From: Paenibacillus amylolyticus
GTDB taxonomy: Bacteria > Bacillota > Bacilli > Paenibacillales > Paenibacillaceae
Assembly (NCBI RefSeq): GCF_001570725.1
Contig: NZ_BCNV01000003.1
Span: 62,001 to 126,000 of the forward strand
DNA length: 64,000 nucleotides
Direction of reading: 5' to 3'
The translations under genes and the position numbers were made by a program. Position 1 is the stretch's first letter. Every line of letters begins with the position of its first letter. The notes below the pieces were generated by a model. It did no database searches. It had not been told where the DNA came from and worked only from the letters and a program-made list of their open reading frames with translations. Of the stretch, positions 52,784 to 61,257 are shown one piece after another.

Positions 52784-54139
52784 ATGCGAATTGATGAACG
52801 ATTGCATATTCCAAACGTCGCGGTGTATTACGAAGACGGACACTATGTCGTACATAACGTTCAACTCAACTGTTGGGTTGTGTATACACCAAGCGAATAT
52901 GAAATTGCATCTGAATTGGTATACGGTGGCAAGACCGTTTCTGAATTAATGGATTCGGGTTTGGACGCTCAAAATGTGAAGCGGATTGCACGAAAGATGC
53001 TGATGTATCGTGTGGCTTATCAAGGAGAGAAACCTGAAGAATACAACGTTCTGGATACGTTGCAGAAGCAGGGAATGGGCAAAGTCGCACCTACCGCCAT
53101 ATATTTTGTGACAACATACAAATGTAATCTGAGTTGCATTTATTGTTATGCGGATAGCAGCCCGGAGCGGTCGATGAATGGGGATATGAATACGGAGGAA
53201 GCCAAGGATATGATCAGGCAGATCAAAGATCTGGGGACCAGTACAATCGTGTTTACAGGTGGGGAGGCTTTTATCCGCAAGGATATCATGGAGCTCATGA
53301 CCTACAGCAAAGAAATTGGGCTTCGTGTGAACGTCATCAGTAACGGGACGTTGATTAACAGCCGTGAAAAAGTCAATGAAATTGCCAAGGTAATTGATTT
53401 GTTCACGATTAGTTTCGATTCCATGGACAAGGACGAGCATGAAGCGAACCGAGGCAAGAATACCTGGGATCGAGCGCGGAAAGCCATCGATCTTCTCCTT
53501 GAAGCTGGCGTTAAAATGAAAATTAATCAAACGGTGACGAAGCACAATAAGGATTCGATTGATCCTTTACTGGAGTTTGCCACTGAACGTTCCATTCGCT
53601 TGAATATTGTACCTCTTGCCACTTTGGGGCGTGGGGACGAACGTATGCAAGGACTGAGTTTTGCTGAACGCCGCCGTATATCCGACCGTATGTTGGATAT
53701 TGAAATGGATGATGCCCACGAAGATTGCCATGCCTTAAATGTGAAGCAGTATGAACGGAGAAGACATTGCGGCCATGGTACAAGCGAGTTTTCTATCGAT
53801 GCCAAGGGCAATGTATTTCCTTGCAAACTGATGCACTCTCCGATGTTTCACGCGGGATCAATTCGAGAGAAATCGCTCAGGGAAATATGGGAGACTTCCG
53901 AGGTGTTCGAGCGTTCGCGGAACAGGACGGTGCACACGCTGCCCGAGTGCATGAAGTGTACATTCCGTGAATCTTGTGGCGGCGGTTGTCGTGCTTTTCA
54001 TTGGGGAGCAACAGGCGATGCTGATGGAACGTTCTCGCAGGATTGCTCAGGCATCCGACGCGGAATTCGTAGGAAAATGGTCGCTTATTTCCAACTGACA
54101 GGAGGTAAAACGAATGAATCCGTGCTTTCAAATAGCTGA
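52784..54139 (+). CDS. Radical SAM/SPASM peptide-modifying enzyme, 451 aa
   Basis: Modifies the 39-residue precursor. Residues 1-90 resemble a PqqD-type recognition element (IDERLHIPNVAVYYEDGHYVVHN..., PSEYEIASELVYGGKTVSEL). The radical SAM core has C114-N-L-S-C118-I-Y-C121 for the SAM-bound [4Fe-4S] cluster and GGEAF for SAM. The C-terminal SPASM domain has C329 (RHCGHG), C347 (FPC), C389, C392, C398, C402 (ECMKCTFRESCGGGC) and C421 for two auxiliary clusters. ATG 52784 has TGGAGG seven bases upstream. Sactionine- or thioether-type S-C linkage is the likeliest reaction given a Cys-rich core; epimerisation or C-C bonds are alternatives. The gene overlaps the next one by 26 bases. Confidence 0.93.
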   Translation: MRIDERLHIPNVAVYYEDGHYVVHNVQLNCWVVYTPSEYEIASELVYGGKTVSELMDSGLDAQNVKRIARKMLMYRVAYQGEKPEEYNVLDTLQKQGMGKVAPTAIYFVTTYKCNLSCIYCYADSSPERSMNGDMNTEEAKDMIRQIKDLGTSTIVFTGGEAFIRKDIMELMTYSKEIGLRVNVISNGTLINSREKVNEIAKVIDLFTISFDSMDKDEHEANRGKNTWDRARKAIDLLLEAGVKMKINQTVTKHNKDSIDPLLEFATERSIRLNIVPLATLGRGDERMQGLSFAERRRISDRMLDIEMDDAHEDCHALNVKQYERRRHCGHGTSEFSIDAKGNVFPCKLMHSPMFHAGSIREKSLREIWETSEVFERSRNRTVHTLPECMKCTFRESCGGGCRAFHWGATGDADGTFSQDCSGIRRGIRRKMVAYFQLTGGKTNESVLSNS

Positions 54140-54410
54140 TGATGTGTTTTTTGATGAGAATATAGAAGGGGTGTTCATTCTATCCGATTCCGGAGAAGTA
54201 TACGTTCTGGAGGATGATGTTAGTAAAGCGGTATGGAACATGCTTGCGGATTCACCACAATCCCTTGATGACATGTGCCAGCATACCAAGCAAAAATTCA
54301 ATATCAGTGAAGATGACCATGTCGAAGACGATATCCGGGATTTCGTAACGGCATTATCCAAAATAGGAGTTCTGAAAGAATGCATGGTACCGGCAGACAA
54401 GATTTCCTGA
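54114..54410 (+). CDS. PqqD-family RiPP recognition element, 98 aa
   Basis: Stand-alone peptide chaperone that binds the precursor leader and presents it to the radical SAM enzyme. Winged-helix-like PqqD pattern: FFDENIEGVFILSDSGEVYVLEDDVSKAVWNML (beta-hairpin then helix), then SLDDMCQHTKQKFNISEDDHVEDDIRDFVTALSKIGVLKE. AGGAGG lies eight bases before ATG 54114, inside the end of the radical SAM gene, so translation is coupled. The radical SAM protein itself also seems to carry an N-terminal recognition domain, so the pathway may use two. Confidence 0.88.
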   Translation: MNPCFQIADDVFFDENIEGVFILSDSGEVYVLEDDVSKAVWNMLADSPQSLDDMCQHTKQKFNISEDDHVEDDIRDFVTALSKIGVLKECMVPADKIS

Positions 54411-55120
54411 TTCGTGCATTGCAGCACGGGAAGCCGATTTCCATATTGATCGAAGGCAATTGCATGCATCCCCTGCTGGTTCACGGACAGCGTACCTCTG
54501 TGTATCCCCCGGATGAAATAAAAGAAGGCGATGTGGTGTTGGTCCGGGATCAGGTGAACCGATTTTTGGCTCATCGTATCCTCAGCGTTGAGAATGACTG
54601 TGTAATTACTTCAGGTGACCGCAATCACATATCGGATACACCCTTTCACCGATGTGATATTTTGGGGAAGGTGGATATTCCCGAAGATCAGCAGATGGAT
54701 CAAAGTGCGCTAAATTCAATGTATCCATCATCTGAATTAAAAGTGGTTGTTCATCCTGATGCACTTGGTATAACAACGAGCAAAGCCCTTTCCCAAGCTT
54801 TTGCTGTGGATATTGTCATTGAAGAGAATCCGGTTAGTCTACTGCTGAGCTTGCAGGAGAAGGGATGGACTTCTGTTGCTATTCATGCGGGTGCGAGAGA
54901 ACATATATCTGATTTGCCGCAGATAACAGGCAAGATGGTCGTCTTTGTTGGCTATGATGTGGGTAGAGAAGCAGATGCACCTAATGGCATCATTGGCTTG
55001 AGTGATGCAAGCTTCGTGGCAAGAACAGCAATCAAGTATTGGGATAACTTGAATGCAGAAGTGAGTGTAGCGGCAATTATAGGTTTTCATATGAGGAGGA
55101 CAACATTATGTCATGGGTAA
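54380..55120 (+). CDS. Signal-peptidase-like (S24/S26-type) protein with Cys in the nucleophile position, 246 aa
   Basis: Residues 20-110 follow the S26/S24 fold: the box G-N-C28-M-H-P-L-L replaces G-x-S-M-x-P, followed by VYPPDEIKEGDVVLVR, LAHRILSV (H65, as in SipW/ER-type signal peptidases that use His) and ITSGDRN. A Cys28/His65 dyad would make a thiol protease. No membrane helix is visible, so it would act in the cytoplasm. The C-terminal 120 residues (VVVHPDALGITTSKAL... to IIGFHM) are not recognised. Context between PqqD and ferredoxin genes suggests leader removal, since the exporters lack a C39 peptidase domain. Overlaps both neighbours. Confidence 0.75.
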   Translation: MHGTGRQDFLIRALQHGKPISILIEGNCMHPLLVHGQRTSVYPPDEIKEGDVVLVRDQVNRFLAHRILSVENDCVITSGDRNHISDTPFHRCDILGKVDIPEDQQMDQSALNSMYPSSELKVVVHPDALGITTSKALSQAFAVDIVIEENPVSLLLSLQEKGWTSVAIHAGAREHISDLPQITGKMVVFVGYDVGREADAPNGIIGLSDASFVARTAIKYWDNLNAEVSVAAIIGFHMRRTTLCHG

Positions 55121-55350
55121 TTACCGCCACATGCGAAGATGAGCGTCTGGCTAAATGTATTGTGGCTTGTCCTGAGGAAGCCATCCAGACGTCTCCGGAC
55201 GCCAAACAATATTTTATTAACCCAACCCTATGTACGGATTGCGGTCTCTGCGATCTGGCATGCCCCGTTGCAGCTATTTTCCCTGAAAGTGCAGTACCCA
55301 AACAGTGGAAACACAGCATCGAAGAGAATCGCTTGTTTTTTCTCACGTAG
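55108..55350 (+). CDS. Small bacterial-type ferredoxin, 80 aa
   Basis: Cys residues are arranged as C9-x7-C17-x3-C21-P and C42-x2-C45-x2-C48-x3-C52-P. The second set is a classical [4Fe-4S] motif; the first, with a longer spacing and one Cys fewer, would hold a [3Fe-4S] cluster or a non-standard one, as in seven-iron ferredoxins. GAGGAGG sits eight to nine bases before ATG 55108, which overlaps the preceding gene. Likely electron donor to the radical SAM enzyme's clusters. Encoding a dedicated ferredoxin in the cluster supports the view that it functions as a unit. Confidence 0.88.
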   Translation: MSWVITATCEDERLAKCIVACPEEAIQTSPDAKQYFINPTLCTDCGLCDLACPVAAIFPESAVPKQWKHSIEENRLFFLT

Positions 55351-55360
55351 TCATAACTTG

Positions 55361-55400
55361 CATGTGTCAGCGCAAGCGGGATGAGACTTGCGTTGACATG
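55361..55400 (+). promoter_or_regulatory. Intra-operon hairpin
   Basis: CATGTGTCAGCGCAAG (55361-55376) pairs with CTTGCGTTGACATG (55387-55400) with a two-base bulge and one mismatch. No T-run, so likely an mRNA-processing or stability element between the ferredoxin and the next gene. Confidence 0.45.
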
Positions 55401-55432
55401 TAGCATCAGACAGGAAGGGAAGCCAAAATGCG

Positions 55433-56722
55433 ATGCCGACACTTCATGTACGGGTTGGGCGATATCCACTGTTATTGGAACTTTGCAGAGCGATTAATGA
55501 GTTGAGGCAAGATCAATTATGGATTGCTCCTGAGGAACGACATTATCCCCCAGCGCTGTTAAATCTAATCCGTAATCGAGGACTTCGTTCGAACGTTTAT
55601 CGATACTGGGGCAGTTTGTTTTTGAGAGATATGTTGGCCTTGGAGAATGGGCCTGAAGTGAAATTGTTAAAACGCATATTAAGTTCATCTGTCGAAAAAA
55701 GAAAATTTGGCGTTATGGATGAGTATGAAAATCATTTGTCTACGCAATGCGAGTCCATTAAGGAGTATATTGCTCCACTGGTCCAAAATTTTAATATAGC
55801 CGAGGTAATAGAGTTGAAGCTTTATCCGCTATCGACCATGCCGCCTCCGCAGATTGGGCGTTTCGGAGCCAGTCTTAGCAAAGCGACGTCTACATCCGTA
55901 CATTTGGCCTTCGGATCACCACCAATTCCTTTATGGGATAAGTTCAATCTGACAGAGTCCTTTTTTGCCAGAGGAGGCATCCATTATCTTGTCAAAGAGT
56001 GGTTGCATGCATATGCTGGTGAATTCGGAGAAATAAAGGACGGATTGAAGCCACACCTGATCAATTTGGTGTCGGTAGTTATTTTAATTGAAGTAGATCA
56101 CTTTTTCAGTACCAATCTGGATTTCGTGTTTCATGAAGAAGATCGAATGATCTATCGCTGGGCACTTTCGCAATATACCGGTAAAGTCGGATTTGGTGAT
56201 CATCTCATTCAATATATAAATAATCTTAATACGAACTGGCCACCTCCTAATCTGGAAGAGGCTCAACAAGAAACACCTTTGACGGTAGTGCATACTATTC
56301 AAATGAAGTCTCGTGTCTACATTCAGGACCCATTCTCTCTGCTGGCGAGTACGCGGTGGATTGGAGATTACTACGATATTGTCAACTCAGACATGGTGGA
56401 AGAACGAAGCGAAGCTATACCCTTTCTTGTTATGCCGTGGAATTCAGCCAAAGCCGAACAGATCTATTCCCGGCACCGTATGTGGATAAGTCAAGATGGT
56501 GCTGTTATTGATTATGAATATCTAACAGGTATGGAACGATTTGATACGGATAAGACGCTTTGCCTGCTCATTGATCGTGAGCCCGGAGAATCATGGCGCT
56601 TTGTCATGTTGTGTCCCTCTGTTCGCTCGGATAAGGGTTATTTCATTGAAACATCGGATCTGTCACAGATTCATACACCGATTGCCTTCATAGATTCTGT
56701 CTCTGGAAGGAGAATACGATGA
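55433..56722 (+). CDS. Uncharacterised protein of the RiPP cluster, 429 aa
   Basis: I do not recognise a family. There is no signal peptide and at most one weak hydrophobic stretch (LINLVSVVILIEVDHFF). Notable segments are WIAPEERHYPPALLNLI, GRFGASLSKATSTSVHLAFGSPP, DDYYDIVNS-like acidic parts and a C-terminal beta-rich section (LLIDREPGESWRFVMLC). AGGAAGGGA (55412-55420) is about 12 bases before ATG 55433. The stop overlaps the first exporter gene (ATGA). Placement between ferredoxin and exporters suggests either a second tailoring enzyme, a scaffold or an immunity factor. Confidence 0.7.
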   Translation: MPTLHVRVGRYPLLLELCRAINELRQDQLWIAPEERHYPPALLNLIRNRGLRSNVYRYWGSLFLRDMLALENGPEVKLLKRILSSSVEKRKFGVMDEYENHLSTQCESIKEYIAPLVQNFNIAEVIELKLYPLSTMPPPQIGRFGASLSKATSTSVHLAFGSPPIPLWDKFNLTESFFARGGIHYLVKEWLHAYAGEFGEIKDGLKPHLINLVSVVILIEVDHFFSTNLDFVFHEEDRMIYRWALSQYTGKVGFGDHLIQYINNLNTNWPPPNLEEAQQETPLTVVHTIQMKSRVYIQDPFSLLASTRWIGDYYDIVNSDMVEERSEAIPFLVMPWNSAKAEQIYSRHRMWISQDGAVIDYEYLTGMERFDTDKTLCLLIDREPGESWRFVMLCPSVRSDKGYFIETSDLSQIHTPIAFIDSVSGRRIR

Positions 56723-58497
56723 GTCGTTTACAGGCCGGGTTCACCCAGATTTGGATCATTGCCCGGGCAGGAGAACGGGCCATCTGGATATTACTAATTC
56801 TTATTTTTGCCCTTGGGGTATGGCCCGGGTTCATGATCTGGGCGATCAAGCATTCTGTGAATCAATTAGCTAGTGGTGATCGTAACGCTTCATTAGCTTA
56901 CATAGGAATTATTGCAGGGGCGGGTACGGTTGCAATTTTACTGAACGTGATACAGCCCTATTTTTTGAGAAAAGTGAAAGACCATGTCTATCATAATTTG
57001 TCTACTCGTTTGTTTGATACCGTGGATCGCAGAACAGAAAACCAGATGCTTCAGGCAGCAACTCGCAATCGCATTTCAAGCACATCGGAATCAGTCAGTT
57101 CCATTTATCATGGAGGACTTGACGGTTTATCGGCATTGCTTCAGGTCATCGTGACGGGTTTTTCTTTGACGTGGATTCTGCTGGAGGTTGCTTGGTGGGC
57201 ACCGATTTTGATCCTCGTCGGTACAGCACTTAATGTGTTGCTGATGAAAAAAGCAGCGGTGTCAGAGTCTAATTTCCTGCAGGACATCTCCGAAATATCG
57301 AGGCTTCAGGGTGCATTCCTTGGCATGTTAACAACGCTTAATTCCGCTAAAGAAATGCGTGTCTTTGGAATAGCAGGCTGGATAAAGGGAAAGTGGCAAA
57401 CTGAGGAGAAGCGGATTGCGCGATTAACAATGAAGCAAACCATCAAAGCCGCATGTTACAAACTGCTGGGTCAACTTGGTAGTGGCATAGTAACCTCGGT
57501 TGTACTGCTTGTGGGACTATTGAAACTTTGGCAAGGTACCCTGAATCCCGGAGAAGTCGCGGCGCTGCTTATAGGTGGTCTTCATCTTGAACAATTGCTC
57601 AGTTTGGTTCTGAGTCAGGGTAAGCACTGGCTGGGTCGCAAAATATTTTTGGCTGAACTTATCCAACAGCCGCAAGATGAACAAACTGAAACATCCACAG
57701 CTAAAGACACAGAGATGTCTAATCGTAATGAAGAGCAGACGCTATCCTCCAATGCAATATCAGTTCGTCAATTAACATTTAGCTACGATGGGAAAGAAAA
57801 TGTAATAAATAACATTAATTTTGATATTCCGCATGGGGCCAAGGTGGCTGTAGTAGGTGCTAATGGTTCAGGCAAGAGCACATTAATGCTCATACTCGCC
57901 GGGATACTGAAGCCGGATCAGGGTTCAGTCAGTTCAGAAGAGGTAGGTGGCTTTTGTCTGCAGGACTACGGGCGGTATAAACTATCCGTTGCCGAAAATG
58001 TATATCTGGGTGACATTACTCGCAAGGACCGTGAGGAAGATATCGCTGAGGTATTACAACTGACCAATGCCCACTTTGTAGATAAGTTACCTCAAGGAAG
58101 GCATACAGAGCTATGGCCAGAAGTCGGTGGATCAGATCTGTCCGAGGGGCAGTGGCAGAGGCTGGCATTAGCAAGAAGCATGTTCAGATCGATCTACCGT
58201 GTTGGATCTGTCGTAATTATGGATGAGCCAACATCGAAATTAGATCCTAGCAATGAATTAAGCATTCTGGAGTCCATCATTAACAGACTTCAGGGGTACA
58301 CCGTGCTGTTTGTCGTTCATCGTCTGGTAGGTTGCGTTTTTGCCGATACGGTACTCATGATGGATCAGGGAGAGATCAGGGATTACGGGACCCATGAGAG
58401 ACTGTTGGAGACATGCGAGCCTTATCAAGCGATGTGGAAAGCTTCTTCCTCCTTTATTGAAGCGCCGAGGGAAGAGGAAGAAGGGGGTGTTGCCTAA
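56719..58497 (+). CDS. ABC exporter half-subunit (membrane + ATPase), 592 aa
   Basis: One half of a heterodimeric peptide exporter. Six membrane helices in residues 15-310, then the nucleotide-binding domain: VRQLTFSYDGKENVINN, Walker A GANGSGKST, Q-loop CLQDYGRY, signature DLSEGQWQR, Walker B VVIMDEPTSKLDP and H-loop VVHRL. No N-terminal C39 leader peptidase. Starts four bases inside the preceding stop and its stop overlaps the next start (TAATG). The signature S-E-G-Q variant and the D-E in Walker B suggest this half is active. Confidence 0.9.
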   Translation: MSRLQAGFTQIWIIARAGERAIWILLILIFALGVWPGFMIWAIKHSVNQLASGDRNASLAYIGIIAGAGTVAILLNVIQPYFLRKVKDHVYHNLSTRLFDTVDRRTENQMLQAATRNRISSTSESVSSIYHGGLDGLSALLQVIVTGFSLTWILLEVAWWAPILILVGTALNVLLMKKAAVSESNFLQDISEISRLQGAFLGMLTTLNSAKEMRVFGIAGWIKGKWQTEEKRIARLTMKQTIKAACYKLLGQLGSGIVTSVVLLVGLLKLWQGTLNPGEVAALLIGGLHLEQLLSLVLSQGKHWLGRKIFLAELIQQPQDEQTETSTAKDTEMSNRNEEQTLSSNAISVRQLTFSYDGKENVINNINFDIPHGAKVAVVGANGSGKSTLMLILAGILKPDQGSVSSEEVGGFCLQDYGRYKLSVAENVYLGDITRKDREEDIAEVLQLTNAHFVDKLPQGRHTELWPEVGGSDLSEGQWQRLALARSMFRSIYRVGSVVIMDEPTSKLDPSNELSILESIINRLQGYTVLFVVHRLVGCVFADTVLMMDQGEIRDYGTHERLLETCEPYQAMWKASSSFIEAPREEEEGGVA

Positions 58498-60206
58498 TGT
58501 GGCTGATGCGAGTGCAGAATAAGCGTAAGATCATTCCCTGGATGCTGTTCGCATTGTCCGTGACTGTGTTAACCGGTATATTGCCAGCCGTGCGGATTTT
58601 CCTTTTCGGATATGCAGTCCAGCAAGTTATTTCGGGTGTTAACGTTGACCAACTGCTCATGCTGATGGCCTGGTTCGCGGCAGCAACCATCGGAGAAAAG
58701 GTGATGGACTCGTTGTATGGTGTGGCGTTAGAGGGGCTGCGCATTCATATAGGGCGATCCGCGAAAGAGCTCTATGTTGATCGATATAACGAAGTGCCAT
58801 ATCAGCAACTTCTAAATCGGTCGTTCTCCGAATCGGCTGAGAAGGCAGCGAATGGTCTGGACCGGGGGCATCGAATTCTCACACTTGGTTTGGATGTACT
58901 CAGTGCAGGAATTATGCTGATCAGTTTGGGTACAGCTTTATGGTTCGTCACCAAGATCGGGTGTCTCGTGATGATCGTGACCTTTGCTTTTGTTGTATTC
59001 AAACAATACAAGCTCGGTCGTCAGATGTTTAACGTTGAGAATCAGCTATCCGGTCAGCGCATCCGTGAGAATTATTATCGAAGCACAATCATGGATGTTC
59101 ACCTGGGCAAAGAACGCAAGTTGTTTGGATATTCGCCTTATATCGTGAACCTCTGGAGAAATACCTTTACTGAAATTAGCAAAACTAATCAAACCTTCCT
59201 CCTTACTTCCCAAAAAACGACGGGTGTGATGCAAATCGGCCAGCTTCTGCTCATTTCTGTTGCTTACATGGTGTCGATTCTGACGGCTAGTTCATCCATC
59301 GGCGGACTGATCATTGCTTTTCAACTGATCGATGAATTGCTTGGCAAAGCGAATGCTTTTGTCCTTGAGCTTCGGCTGTTTACCAGTGAGTTGCTTGTCT
59401 CTTCCAACCTCACCCGGTTTCTTTCAGCTGAGGCTGTGAATAAAACTGAGGATTCAACGAAGGAAGCAGGCAGAGAAGTAGCATTGAACGGAGTTAGCTT
59501 CACCTATCCGAATAGTGACAGACCTGTGATTACTGATGTGAACATGCATTTTCGAACAGGAGAGCTTATCGGGTTGGTGGGCGAGAACGGAGCGGGGAAA
59601 ACAACATTGTGCAATATAATGTGCGGACTGCTTGAGCCAACCGAAGGCGAAGTATGGATGGATGGAGAACACAGTACGCCTGCCGACAGGTTACGTGCGA
59701 TCTCTGTTGCGTATGCCGATTTTTCCAGATTCCCTCTTAACGTCCAGCAGAACATCGGGCTGAATCATGAATGGAACGATGCTGCACAGCTGCTAGTACA
59801 GGACATTATCCACCGAAGTGGAGATAAAAGGCTGGGTGCGGGATATTCAGATGGGACTGAACTATCGGGAGGGCAATGGCAGCGTGTGGCGGTTGCCCGG
59901 GCGATGGCGAATACCAAAAACATCCTGGTACTGGATGAGCCTACGGCCGCCATGGATCCGGTGATGGAGGAGGTTGTTGTCAGAAGCATTAAACAATTTG
60001 TGACTCAGGGAAAAGCAGCCCTGCTGATCGCACACCGAGTCAGCACGGTGATGCACTGTGACAAGGTCTATGTTATGGCTGATGGACAGATTGTTCAGGA
60101 AGGAAACCCCTTGCGATTGCTGGAAGAGGATGGCGTATTTCGTGAAATGTATGGAGCGCAGGTTGCTTTGTTACGCAAACAGGGGAGTGTAGCATCCGTA
60201 GGGTGA
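58497..60206 (+). CDS. ABC exporter half-subunit (membrane + ATPase), 569 aa
   Basis: Second half of the exporter. Six membrane helices, then VALNGVSFTYPNSDRPVITDV, Walker A GENGAGKTT, Q-loop YADFSRFPLNVQQN, signature LSGGQWQR, Walker B ILVLDEPTAAMDP and switch His in IAHRVS. ATG 58497 overlaps the TAA stop of the first half. Together they would pump the mature peptide out of the cell and may also give self-protection. Confidence 0.9.
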   Translation: MWLMRVQNKRKIIPWMLFALSVTVLTGILPAVRIFLFGYAVQQVISGVNVDQLLMLMAWFAAATIGEKVMDSLYGVALEGLRIHIGRSAKELYVDRYNEVPYQQLLNRSFSESAEKAANGLDRGHRILTLGLDVLSAGIMLISLGTALWFVTKIGCLVMIVTFAFVVFKQYKLGRQMFNVENQLSGQRIRENYYRSTIMDVHLGKERKLFGYSPYIVNLWRNTFTEISKTNQTFLLTSQKTTGVMQIGQLLLISVAYMVSILTASSSIGGLIIAFQLIDELLGKANAFVLELRLFTSELLVSSNLTRFLSAEAVNKTEDSTKEAGREVALNGVSFTYPNSDRPVITDVNMHFRTGELIGLVGENGAGKTTLCNIMCGLLEPTEGEVWMDGEHSTPADRLRAISVAYADFSRFPLNVQQNIGLNHEWNDAAQLLVQDIIHRSGDKRLGAGYSDGTELSGGQWQRVAVARAMANTKNILVLDEPTAAMDPVMEEVVVRSIKQFVTQGKAALLIAHRVSTVMHCDKVYVMADGQIVQEGNPLRLLEEDGVFREMYGAQVALLRKQGSVASVG

Positions 60207-60228
60207 AATCCGTAAAGGGGAAGTGCCT

Positions 60229-61257
60229 ATGAAAATATTAATTATATCTCGGGGTAACGGATTCGGACATGCAAAGCGGGATTTGCTTGTTGCCAAACAA
60301 CTTATGAAATTTAATCACGAGGTCATTATCGCATCCTATTCTTCCGGATTCCAATATTTACGAATGGTATACCCGGGTGATCTGATTGATCTGGAGCTGC
60401 CTTCAGCAGGCAGCAGTGCCTTGCGAATAGGCAAACTGCTGGACTTGATACGCCGTACACAACCGGATGGCATGGTGGTTGATGAAGAACTTATTGTACT
60501 TCCCATAGGACAAAGCTTGGGTATTCCAACCTGTTTTATTACCAATTGGCTGGAAGATGAACCGGAAACACTTGGTTTCCTACAGATGGCTAATCAAATT
60601 GCAATCGTGGATGTACGGGAGAACTGGATGTTCCCGGTACATGATTCGCTTCAGGAGAAGCTGCGTTTTGTAGGCCCGGTAATAGATGTACCGGAACCTG
60701 CGAGGACAAAGGAAAAGAAAATTATCGTTACGTCAGGCTCACCGACGATTGTAGATGTCCCCTTTTTTACGAAAACCATAGCGGCTTTGAAGGGGAACCC
60801 GGATTACGTGAAACTTGTGTACAGCGGAACGTTAACGAAATCTTTGCAACGGTTAGGTGACGAGTCCACACATTTTATAACAGACCCTGGCTCGTTTATA
60901 GACGAAGTGAGAAACAGCTCGCTTGTCGTGTGCCGGGGCGGGCATACGACATTATGGGAGCTGGCCACGCTGGGCATACCGGCCATTGCGATTCCGCGGA
61001 GGGAAGAAGTCAACCCGAGCAATATTGTGTATGCCAAGCAAATGGGCGAGAGGGGGTACATCCGGTGGTTGCAGGAAACCGATCTGGATAGCGACTTACT
61101 GGCTTCTTATTCTAATCAAATTCTAAGTGGACAAGAGCAGCTTGAAACATATGATTACGATGGAACCGCAGTGGATCAACTAGTATCCTCGATTCTTGAT
61201 TGCTTTGCGCACCAATATGAGAGGAGGGATGTTAAATGGGAATGGGAGTTACGGTAA
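60229..61257 (+). CDS. GT-B glycosyltransferase, MurG/MGT-like, 342 aa
   Basis: Two-domain GT-B enzyme. It begins MKILIISRGNGFGHAKRDL, the Gly/His acceptor loop of MurG/UGT-like transferases, and the nucleotide-sugar site is LVVCRGGHTTLWELATLGIPAIAIPRREEVNPSN (the G-G-H-x-T/S-x2-E block). No membrane anchor. ATG 60229 with AAAGGGG eight bases upstream is preferred over GTG 60223, which overlaps that site. Co-transcribed with the exporters; the likeliest acceptor is the modified peptide, though a lipid or wall acceptor cannot be excluded. Confidence 0.83.
   Translation: MKILIISRGNGFGHAKRDLLVAKQLMKFNHEVIIASYSSGFQYLRMVYPGDLIDLELPSAGSSALRIGKLLDLIRRTQPDGMVVDEELIVLPIGQSLGIPTCFITNWLEDEPETLGFLQMANQIAIVDVRENWMFPVHDSLQEKLRFVGPVIDVPEPARTKEKKIIVTSGSPTIVDVPFFTKTIAALKGNPDYVKLVYSGTLTKSLQRLGDESTHFITDPGSFIDEVRNSSLVVCRGGHTTLWELATLGIPAIAIPRREEVNPSNIVYAKQMGERGYIRWLQETDLDSDLLASYSNQILSGQEQLETYDYDGTAVDQLVSSILDCFAHQYERRDVKWEWELR

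Noticed and set aside
55428..55505. 26-codon frame with a better-spaced ribosome site than the 429-aa gene
   Set aside because: Short, no precursor-like leader or core, and overlaps the long conserved-looking frame in another phase. Mentioned as a possible translation-control point only.
56719..60206. Bacteriocin exporter with C39 leader-peptidase domain
   Set aside because: Neither ABC protein has an N-terminal peptidase domain; both begin with membrane helices.
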